A stretch of DNA of 64,000 nt from Streptomyces sp. Ru73 (GTDB lineage: Bacteria > Actinomycetota > Actinomycetes > Streptomycetales > Streptomycetaceae): positions 1 through 64,000 of the forward strand of contig NZ_PQSQ01000026.1 of the NCBI RefSeq assembly GCF_002920575.1, written 5' to 3'. The translations under genes and the position numbers were made by a program. Shown piece after piece: positions 8,641 through 17,900 of the stretch. Position 1 is the first letter of the stretch; each line of letters opens with the position of its first letter. Below the pieces are notes generated by a model. The model did no database searches. It was not told the origin of the DNA and saw nothing but the letters and a program-made list of their open reading frames with translations.

Positions 8641-9548
8641 GCAACGCACTCGCCGTCGCGACGGTCACCCAGGCCCTTGCGCTGCTGATCGAGCACAACC
8701 TGCATCCCGAGATCGACATGGCCGTCTCGGTGGAGACCCGCAAGCCGCCGGCCGAGCCGGCCCTGGACCCGACGATCACCGTCTTCTGCTACCAGGTCAC
8801 GCACAACCCCTCGATGCGGAACAACGACCTCGTGACCCGGGCCGCCGACGGCACGCTCCTGAAGCGGCCGGCCGCCGCGATCGACCTGCACTACCTGATC
8901 AGCGCCTACGGCGAGGAGACGGAGCTGGTCGGACAGCGGCTGATCGGCAGCGTCGTGCGCACGCTGCACGAGATACCCGTACTGCCCAAGGAGCTGATCG
9001 AGGAGGCGTGCCGGCGGCCGTACCTGGCGGGCAGCGACCTCGCCGAGTCCCTCCAGCGGGTCCGCTTCACGCCGACCCAGATGGACGTCGACGAGACCTC
9101 CAAGCTCTGGGGCATGCTCCACAACACCCCGTACTCGCTGTCCGTGGTGTACCAGGCGTCGCTGGTCCTGCTGGACGGCCACGAGAAGCCGGTGCCCGCG
9201 AAGCGGGTCGAGCGGCCGGACGTACGGGTGCTGCCGTTCGGTGCACCGGGGGCGCCGGAGCGGCCGGGTGCCGCGGCGGGCGAGCCGGACTCGCCCCGGG
9301 GCTCGGCCCCGGAGACGGACCTGGAGACGGAGGCGGTCCCGGAGACGGCCCCGGCGGAAGAGGCGCGGAAGCGGACTGCCGCGAAGAAGGCGGAGCCCAA
9401 GTCGCGTACCGCTGCCGTCCGTTCGCGTACGCGCAAGGCGACGGGCGGCACGAACGGGACCAGTGGGTCCGGTAGGGCCGGTGGCTCGGGCGCTGCCGGC
9501 CGGGCCAAGGACGCCACCGGCCGTACGGACGACGGCGGGAAGAGCTGA
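8637..9548 (+). CDS. DUF4255 protein, CIS sheath/tube terminator
   Basis: A 303-residue protein starting MSNALAVATVTQALALLIEHN. The first ~185 residues match the DUF4255 (Pvc16-type) pattern: an N-terminal helix, VFCYQVTHNPSMRNND, LHYLISAYGEE, VRTLHEIPVL and a late PYSLSVVYQASLVLL strand. In PVC/Afp this protein caps the distal end of the tube and sheath. The last ~100 residues are an Ala/Glu/Lys/Arg/Gly-rich tail (KKAEPKSRTAAVRSRTRKAT) that looks disordered and basic, an addition not needed for the cap fold. The AAA+ ATPase follows, the same order as in known eCIS loci. Confidence 0.88.
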   Translation: MSNALAVATVTQALALLIEHNLHPEIDMAVSVETRKPPAEPALDPTITVFCYQVTHNPSMRNNDLVTRAADGTLLKRPAAAIDLHYLISAYGEETELVGQRLIGSVVRTLHEIPVLPKELIEEACRRPYLAGSDLAESLQRVRFTPTQMDVDETSKLWGMLHNTPYSLSVVYQASLVLLDGHEKPVPAKRVERPDVRVLPFGAPGAPERPGAAAGEPDSPRGSAPETDLETEAVPETAPAEEARKRTAAKKAEPKSRTAAVRSRTRKATGGTNGTSGSGRAGGSGAAGRAKDATGRTDDGGKS

Positions 9549-9580
9549 GGCCGGTGCGCGGAACGGGGGCGGAGAAGGAC

Positions 9581-11620
9581 ATGGGCAACGGCGACGGGCC
9601 GGGCACGGCGGACGGCGCCGCGCTGGCCGCTGCCGTGCGGGCGGTACTGGCACGCGTGGACGCCCATGCGGAGCGGGTCAGGGGTACGGGCGCCACCGAG
9701 GCGAGCACGGGCACCGGAACCGGCACCGGCAATGGCACGAGCGCGGACCGGAGTGCCGGCACGTCCGTCGAACCTGCCACCACCGAGCCGCCCGCCACCG
9801 AACTCCCCTCGCACTCCCCCACGTTGGCGTCCCTCGACGCGCTCACCGCCTGCTTCGGCCTCAGCACCTTCGAACGCGAAGTCGTCCTGCTGGCGGCCGC
9901 CGCCGAGCTCGACCCGACGACCGGCGCGCGCTGCGCCGCCGCGAGCGGCGACCCGGCCCGTACGTACCCCACGTTCTCCCTCGCGCTGGCGGCCCTCGCC
10001 GACCCGCACTGGAGCGCCCTCACCCCGGTCGCGCCGCTGCGCCGCTGGCGCCTGGTCGAGCTGGAGGACGAGACCCGGCTGACCGCCGGCCGGCTCCGGC
10101 TGGACGAGCGCATCCTGCACTTCCTGGTCGGCACGCCGTACCTGGACGCCCGGCTGCACGGCCTGCTCCGCCGCACCACGGCCCCGGCCTCGCTGACGCC
10201 CTCGTACGACGCGGCCGCCGACCGGGTGGCGGCCGGCTGGGCGGGCGGCGGCCCGGACTCGCCGCTCCGCGTCGAGCTGGTCGGCGCCGACCTCCGCTCC
10301 CGCGCCGACATCGCCGCCACCGCGGCCGCCCGCTCCGGGCTCGGCCTGTACGCCATGGCCGCCGACGACATCCCCACCGACCCCGCCGAGCGCGACCGGC
10401 TGGCCCGGCTCTGGCAGCGCGAGGCGGTCCTGCTGCCCGCTGCGCTGCTCATCGAGATCGGCGAGCTGGACCGCGACCAGGCGGCGGCGACGGACGCGTT
10501 CATCGCGGCCGCGGCCGTCCCGCTGGTGGTCGCCGGCCCCGACCCGCGCCGTACGGACCACCCGCGGGGCGAGCGCGTCACCGTCCCCAAGCTCTCCGAC
10601 GAGGAGCACCTCACCCTCTGGACCGACGCCTTCGCCGAGGTCCCCGAGGTCACCGACCGGCATCTCCGGGCCCTGGTCGCGCAGTTCCAGCTGCCGCCGC
10701 ACGTCGTACGGTCGGCCGCCGCCGCCGTACGCCGCGACCTGCCGCACTCCGACGCCCACGACGCCGCCGAACTGGCCTGGCAGGCCGGCCTCACCGAGGC
10801 CCGCATGGGCCTGGACGAGCTGGGCCGCCGCATCGAACCGCGGGCCGGCTGGGACGACCTGGTACTCGCCGACCGCCAGCTGGCCATCCTCCAGGAGATC
10901 GTCGCGCACGTACGCCGCCGCGGCACGGTCTACCAGGACTGGGGCTTCGCGAAGTCGCTGCGCAGCGGTCTCGGCGTGACGGCCCTCTTCGCGGGCGGCT
11001 CCGGTACGGGCAAGACGCTCGCCGCCGAGGTGATGGCCAAGGAACTGGGCCTCGACCTCTTCATCATCGATCTGTCCCAGGTGGTCAGCAAGTACATCGG
11101 CGAGACGGAGAAGAACCTCAGCCGGGTCTTCGACGCCGCCGAACGCGGCGGCGCCCTCCTGCTCTTCGACGAGGCCGACGCGCTCTTCGGCAAGCGCAGC
11201 GAGGTCAAGGACAGCCACGACCGGTACGCCAACCTGGAGGTCAGCTACCTCCTGATGCGCATGGAGGCGTACCGCGGCCTGGCCGTGCTCACCACCAACA
11301 TGAAGAAGGCACTGGACTCCGCCTTCATGCGCCGCATCCGTTTCGTCGTCGACTTCCCGTTCCCGGGCGAGAAGGAGCGCGCGGAGATCTGGCGCCGTGT
11401 CCTGCCCGCCCAGGCGCCGGTCAAGGGCATCGACCCGGACCTGCTGGCGCAGCTGACGGTGGCCGGCGGCTCGATCCGCAACATCGCGCTCTCCGGTGCG
11501 TTCCTCGCCGCCGAGGAGGGCGACCACCTGGAGATGCGGCACATGCTGGCCGCGGCCCGTACCGAATACCTGAAGCTGGAACGCTCCTTGACGCCGTCGG
11601 AGGTCCACGGATGGGTCTGA
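9581..11620 (+). CDS. CIS AAA+ ATPase (Pvc15-like)
   Basis: A 679-residue protein from ATG 9581 (GGAG at 9571-9574, 6-base spacing); a GTG at 9554 would add 9 residues. The N-terminal half is a helical domain (VVLLAAAAELDPTTGARC, then DERILHFLVG). The C-terminal ATPase has Walker A GGSGTGKT (472-479), Walker B LLLFDEADALFGKR, and an arginine-finger region SAFMRRIRFVVDFPFP. This two-part architecture is that of the ATPase conserved in eCIS loci, thought to help load cargo or complete assembly in the cytoplasm. It overlaps the next gene by 10 bp. Confidence 0.92.
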   Translation: MGNGDGPGTADGAALAAAVRAVLARVDAHAERVRGTGATEASTGTGTGTGNGTSADRSAGTSVEPATTEPPATELPSHSPTLASLDALTACFGLSTFEREVVLLAAAAELDPTTGARCAAASGDPARTYPTFSLALAALADPHWSALTPVAPLRRWRLVELEDETRLTAGRLRLDERILHFLVGTPYLDARLHGLLRRTTAPASLTPSYDAAADRVAAGWAGGGPDSPLRVELVGADLRSRADIAATAAARSGLGLYAMAADDIPTDPAERDRLARLWQREAVLLPAALLIEIGELDRDQAAATDAFIAAAAVPLVVAGPDPRRTDHPRGERVTVPKLSDEEHLTLWTDAFAEVPEVTDRHLRALVAQFQLPPHVVRSAAAAVRRDLPHSDAHDAAELAWQAGLTEARMGLDELGRRIEPRAGWDDLVLADRQLAILQEIVAHVRRRGTVYQDWGFAKSLRSGLGVTALFAGGSGTGKTLAAEVMAKELGLDLFIIDLSQVVSKYIGETEKNLSRVFDAAERGGALLLFDEADALFGKRSEVKDSHDRYANLEVSYLLMRMEAYRGLAVLTTNMKKALDSAFMRRIRFVVDFPFPGEKERAEIWRRVLPAQAPVKGIDPDLLAQLTVAGGSIRNIALSGAFLAAEEGDHLEMRHMLAAARTEYLKLERSLTPSEVHGWV

Positions 11621-11949
11621 CCGAGCACCGGAACCCGCGAGAGGGAGCGGCCCCGGCGGCCCCCGCAGCGCCTGCCCCCTCCTCCTTCCGTATCGACATC
11701 GGCGAACTGGTCCTGACCGGCTTCGACTCCCGCATCGACCCCGACCGCGTCCAGGCGTCCTTCGAGCGCGAACTGTCCCGCCTGGTACGGGAGCGGGGCG
11801 TCCCCCTGGCCGCCGACGGCACCCCGGTCTCCCTGGACGGGCTGGCCGGCCTGCCGCCCCTCCCCCGTACGACGTCCCCGGCGCGCCTGGGCGAGGCCCT
11901 GGCCCGTTCGGTCCACGCGGGCCTCACGGGGCGGGGTGAGGCCCGATGA
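11611..11949 (+). CDS. Small CIS-associated protein upstream of the DUF4157 gene
   Basis: A 112-residue protein from ATG 11611 inside the end of the ATPase gene (10-bp overlap); its own stop overlaps the next start (ATGA-type, 4 bp). After ~25 Pro/Ala-rich residues comes an ordered segment, FRIDIGELVLTGFDSRIDP, followed by an amphipathic helix (QASFERELSRLVRERG). I do not recognise a named family. The tight coupling on both sides and its place directly before the eCIS-core gene suggest an adaptor or chaperone for that protein; this is inference from context. Confidence 0.75.
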   Translation: MGLTEHRNPREGAAPAAPAAPAPSSFRIDIGELVLTGFDSRIDPDRVQASFERELSRLVRERGVPLAADGTPVSLDGLAGLPPLPRTTSPARLGEALARSVHAGLTGRGEAR

Positions 11950-14900
11950 GCACGAGCCAGTCGTCGTCCGCTTCGCAGGACCGGTCCGCCGCCGAGAAAC
12001 GGCGCAAGCGCCGGGAACGCAGCGCCAAGTCCCGTACCCCGGAGCCGAAGGACATCGTCAGCGGCGCCGGCCAGCCGCTGGACCTGAGCGTCCGCCGCGA
12101 ACTCGAAGAACAGCTCGGCCACGACTTCAGCCAGGTCCGCCTGCACACGGACCGCGACTCCGCCCGGCTGGCTGACCTGATGGGCGCCGACGCGTTCGCC
12201 GTCGGCCAGGACATCTTCTTCCGCGAGGGCACCTACCGCCCCGGCACCGCCGACGGCCGCCGCCTGCTCGCCCACGAACTCCTCCACACGGTCCAGAACC
12301 CGCACGGCCTGGGCGCACTGCGGGCTGGCCGCGACCTGGGCGCCGTGTCCCTCCCCCAGGAAGCGATCGAACGCGAGGCGGAGTCGGCCGCGCAGTCCTC
12401 CGTACTGGGCGCCCTGCAGGACTCCGTACGCCCGGAGGAACCGGCCACCGCCGAGATCGAGGAAGGCCGGGCCACACCGGGCTGGCTCCGCTACGCAACG
12501 GTGGACGCGGACCGGAAGCGCTTCGAGCAGCTCGATCCGGCGACGCTGGTGGACCGGCTGGCGAACGGCATCGTCCGGTCGCTGCGGGGGGATCCGGAGG
12601 ACCTGTCGAAGCGCACCCGTACGCAATTGGCGCGGCTGCCCGACGAGCTGCTGGACGGCGTGCTCGGACGCCTGGAGCACCGGCTGCTCGGCCCGGAGCA
12701 GGACCGGGTCCTCGACCTGGTCGAGGAGATCGACGCGCAGGGCGACCACGGGGCCGACACCGCCGAATGGGCGGCGCAGGACGCCCCGGCGGTGGAGCCC
12801 GACATGGCCGACGACCTGCGCATCGAGCGGGAGAGCGAGCAGCGCTCGGCCCAGGAGGAGAAGGCCCGCGAGGAGAAGCCCGCGCCGGCGCCGGGGCCCG
12901 AGAAGGACCGCGCCGAGGCGCCGCCCGCGCCCGGGAGCACGCCGCGGAACGGCGGCACGCAGCAGAGCGGCACTACTCCGCAGGGCGGGGGCGCGCCGCA
13001 TGCCGGGCAGCAGTCCGGTGCGGCCGCGGGCAAGGACGGCGGCTCCGCGTCCGCCGGTAAGGAGCCGTCCGGGCCGGCCGGCAGCCCGGCCGCCGGCGCG
13101 GAGAAGGAGTCGTCGTCCGGCACGGCGGGCGAGGGCGGCAAGGAAGCCGGCCGGCAGCAGGCCGAGGACGCCCGGGAGGGCGAGAAGGCCGGCGAGGAGA
13201 AGAAGAGCGCGGACGAGAAGGGCGCCGACGGAAAGAAGGCCGGGGGCGACAAGAAGAGCGCGGACGACAAGAAGGGCGCGGCGGGCAAGGAGGCGGCCGC
13301 GCAGCGGGACACGGCGGCCGCGAGCAAGGAGGAGTCCGCGGCGAAGAACCGCCCGGGAGCCGCCGAGCAGCACGCCGCGGGGCAGTCGGCCAAGCAGGAG
13401 GACAAGGGCGGCAGGAACCGGTTCGAGGGCTCCCCCCACGCGGCGGGCCGGGACACCGAACTGCCCGGCCGGACCAGCAGGCTCGACGGCGTACGCAACC
13501 AGGATCTCGACGGCCCCGAAGAGACCGCCGACGACGACCCGTTCGGCTCCGGCAGCGTGTCGGAGGTGGAGGTCGGCGGCGCGGAGAAGAGCGCCTGGGA
13601 CACCAAGCTCCAGCCGGAGGACTTCCTGCCCGAGCAGGACCTCGACGTATCGGGTGTGCCGACGGCGGAAACGCTCGATCCGGCCGCGCCCCCCGCCCAG
13701 GCCGTGCCCGCCTTCCCCGCGCCGCCGGTCACCAAGGCCGACAGGGTGCAGGCCGAACGGGACGCGGAGGACGCCGAGGACGAAGCGGCCGAGGCCGAGC
13801 CGGAGGAGACCGAGGCCGCGGAGCCCCTGGAGTCCACGCCGTCCGTGGAGACCGAGGGCGGACCCGACGACGCCTTCGCCGGCGACCCGGACGTGGAGCG
13901 CCTGGCCGATTCCCGGCCGGGCGCCGGCGCCCCGTCGAAGGACCCGAAGGCCGGGGACGACCCGAAGGCGGGGCCCGTCGCCGCGCAGAAGGCGGTGCAG
14001 GAGTCCCCGGGCAGTACGGAGGGCGGCGGCGAGGCGAAGGAGCCGGCCGCCAAGGAGGAGAAGGGCGCCAGGGCCGGTGGCGACAAGGCCGCGGACGGGG
14101 CGGCCGGGGGCGGGCAGGAGAAGGAGTCCCAGAAGGCCGCGGGCGGCAAGGCGGCGGCACCCGAGACGGCCGGCAAGGGCGAGGAGCCGAAGAAGGACGA
14201 GCAGAAGAGCGACGGCCAGAAGAAGGCCGAACCGGCCACCGCGGACAAGGGCGACGGCGCTGCGGACAAGGGCGGCGAGCAGGGCCGGGACAGCACGTCC
14301 CCGTCGCCCGCGCGGGACACTCATGTCTCCGGCGGCTCGAACGCGGACACGCCGGGCGGGGCGAGCAGCCAGGCGTCCTCGGGGACGGAGAGCGACACCC
14401 CGCCCGCGCAGCGGGAGCAGGGCGGGCAGAACGCGTCCCCGGAGGGCACGCACGCGCAGGGGGCGAAGGAACCGGCGGCCGAAGCACCGGCGAAGGCGTC
14501 GGCACCCGCGCCGAAGGAAGCACCGCAGCCGTCTCCGGCGAAGAAGGAAGAGCCGGGGGCGAAGGAGGAACCGGGCGCCAAGTCCGCGGCTCCCGAAGCG
14601 GCTCCCGCCCCCAAGGCGTCACGTGCCGGCGGTGGGGGCGGCGGAGGCGGAGGCGGCAGGGGTGCCGCACCGGCGAAGGGCAAGAAGAAGGACTCCGGGC
14701 CCGCGCCGAACCTCTCCCAGGTCTCCCCCGAGGCGGGCCTCTCCTCGGCCGCCCGGCTCAAGCCGCACAAGGCGCTCGAGGCCATGGGCGGCGTGGGCGG
14801 TTCGGTGGACCGTACGGTCGGCGACGAGCACAAGCAGCTCGCCGCGGCCCCGCCGAACATGCAGCGCCCGGCGGGCGCGCCCCAGACCCTGGAGGGCAAG

Positions 14901-17900
14901 CCCAAGGCGGACGCCCCGGCGCAGTACTCCCAGGACCCGGCCAGGAAGTCCGACGCGCCCAAGGACGAGAAGGCCGAGGTCACGGGCGAGAAGAAGCCCG
15001 AGGGTCAGATCGAGGCCGAGAAGGCGGAGGAGCCCGGCGGCTGGGACACCTTCAAGATGGCCCTCGGTTTCGGCGTCGGCTGGGTCGCCGAGAAGCTGGG
15101 CTTCAAGGTGGACAAGGAGGAGCTGGCGGCCAAGTTCGCCGGGCTCCCGACGAAGGACGAGGCCCTCAAGCAGGCCCAGGCGGGCAACGCACCGGGCGTG
15201 AACATGCAGGGCGCCGCCGATCAGAAGGCCGGTGAGCAGGACCAGGCCGTCGACACCAAGGGCCAGGAGACCGTCACGACGGGCCGGGACGACGCCGGGC
15301 GCCCGATGGGTGAGAACCAGGTCTACCCCAACGCCCCCAAGGAGCAGCTGAAGGGCAAGGTCCCCGGCCGCGAGGGCGGCAAGGACGGGGTGCGTACGGG
15401 CAGGGCACCGACGGGCGCGGTACCGGCCGAGGCGGCCTCGACCGTGGCGGAGCACGACCGCAAGCCGCAGTTCCAGCAGGCGTTCAGCAAGGGCCAGAAG
15501 GACATGTCCGACGGCCGTCAGGCCAAGGACAAGGGCTTCCGCGAGTCGCAGCAGAAGCACAAGCAGCAGGTCGCCGGCGAGGTGGCCAAGAACACCGCTG
15601 AGCAGGCGGGCGAACGCGAGAAGGCCCGGTCCGAGGTCACGTCGCAGCGCGCCGACTGGCGCAAGGAACAGGACCAGGAGCTCAAGAAGCTCGGTACGAA
15701 GAAGTCGGAGAAGCGCGACAAGGTCCGCAAGGACGTCGAGGACCGGGAGAAGAAGACCGACGACGACACGAAGAAGGAGAAGGAGGACAGCGACAAGAAG
15801 ATCAAGGACCGGGGCGACAAGGCGGAGACGGACGCCAAGCAGAAGACCGATACCGCGGCCAAGGACTCCGGCAACTGGCTGACGAAGGCGTTCGACTGGA
15901 TCAAGGAAAAGGTCCTCGAGATCAAGAACGCGATCGTCCGGATCATCCGGGAGGCGCGGGACGCGGTCGTCAACTTCATCAAGAACTTCAAGGAGAACGT
16001 CGAGCGCTGGATCAATGAGGCGCGCAAGTGGATCGTCGACACGGTCAAGAACCTGATCAATGACCTGATCGAGTTCGCCAAGAACATGGTCAAGGCGATC
16101 ATCGAGCTGGCCAATCGCATCAGGAAGTTCATCACGGACCTGATAGCGGCGGCGATTGCCCTCGTCACCAAGCTCGCAGCACTCCTCAAGAAGATCATCA
16201 CCGATCTCCTCGACCGCATCGCCAAAATCCTCAGCGACCTCCTGAACATCCTGAAGAAAGCGCTGATGGACGTCATCAAGGCGGTCATCGACGCGATCAA
16301 GACGGTCCTGGAATACGCGTCCAAACTCCTCGGTGCGCTGGGCGAGTTCATGATGATCGCGATCGACTTCATGGACGACCCGGGCGGCTGGCTGAGCGGC
16401 GCGAAGAACTCGGCGGTCGACGGCGCGAAGAACCACCTGTTCCGTGAGGTCAAGAACGCGGTCAAGGAGTGGTTCCAGTCGAAGATCGAAGAGATCATCG
16501 GCATCCCGAAGGCGATCATCGACAAGCTCATCAAGGGCGGCTTCACCCTTGAGAAGATCGTGAAGGAGACCTGGGACGCCATCGTCCCCCAGCTCCCCTT
16601 CATCATCGGCGAAATCGTCATCACCAAGGTGATTGCGAAGCTCATCCCCGGCGCCGGCTGGGTGATGGCCGTCATCGACGCCATCCGCACGGCGATCGGC
16701 GCCCTCAGCGAGATCCTGCGCGCGATGGGCGCGGTCCTGGAGTGGCTGAAGGCGGTACGCCAGGGCGGCGCGGGCCTGCTGTTCGCCAAGGCGGTGGCCG
16801 CCGGCATCGTCGCCCTCCTGGAACTGGCCTACGAGGCCCTCCTCAGCGGCATCGGCAAGTACGTCGCCAAGGTCGGCCGCCGCCTGAAGTCGGTGGCCGC
16901 GAAGCTCGGCAAGGGAGACCGGGGCGGCAGGGGCGGCCCGTCGAAGGCCGGCGCGGGCGACGACAAGGGCGCCAAGCGGGAACAGCCGAGCTCCGACCGG
17001 GACGCCCCCCGCCCCGCCTCCGCCCTCCCGAAGCCCGGCAAGAACACCGGTCCGGACACCCGTCCCAACGCCAAGCCCCACCCCAAGTCCGACCCGAACA
17101 AGCCCACGGCAAAGACCCCGGACAAGGACAAGCCCACGGCCCCGGCCAAGCCGAAGGACACGGAACCCGCCCGCCCCAGGACCGACCGCGACACCCCCGG
17201 CAAGCCCAAGGCCGACCGCGACACCCCGGCCCGGCCCAAGGACGACCGCGACGCCCCGAGCAGGCCCAAGGACCAGGACGCCCCCGGCAAGCCCAAGGAC
17301 ACCGACAAGCCGTCCCGCCCGAAGAACGACAAGGACGACACCCGCCCGACCCCGTCCCCGAAGCCCAAGCCGGAGCCGGAACCCAGGCCGAAGCCCAAGC
17401 CCGACCCGGACGCCAAGCCGAAGCCCAAGGACAAGACGCCCGACAAGCCGAAGGACGACAAGGACGGCCCCGACCCCACCAAGCCCAGGGACGACAAGGA
17501 CGCCCCGGGCAAGCCCAAGGACGACGCCCCCGCGAAGCCGAAGGGTGACGGCAAGGACAAACCGGCCAAGCCGAAGGACAAGGACGGCGACCACCGGAAG
17601 CCGAAGAACGACAAGGACGGCGACGGCAAGCCCCGCCCGAAGCCGGACCGCGACAACCACCGCAAGCCCCGCCCCAAGGACAACAGGAAGGGCCCCGACC
17701 GAACCAAGCCCAAGGACGACAAGTCCGGCCCGGGCCGCCCGAAGACCAAGCAGGAAAAGGACAGGCGCAAGAAGAACGAAGACTCGAAGGACTCCAAGGA
17801 CGAACGTCTCGCCAAGATCGTTGCGCGCATCAAACCCAAGCTCACCAGTTTGCTTCGCCATGGGGTGCGAGGTGCGCCCTTGCGTGCCTCTCTCGCCTCA

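Noticed and set aside
12815..14950. Lys/Glu/Ala-rich region of the giant gene as a sign of frameshift or pseudogene
   Set aside because: The frame is open throughout with consistent G/C third positions; low complexity is in the protein itself.
14619..17861. A 1080-codon minus frame opposite the giant CIS gene
   Set aside because: Low-complexity Leu/Arg/Gly composition with no domain; it mirrors the Lys/Glu/Pro-rich coding strand.
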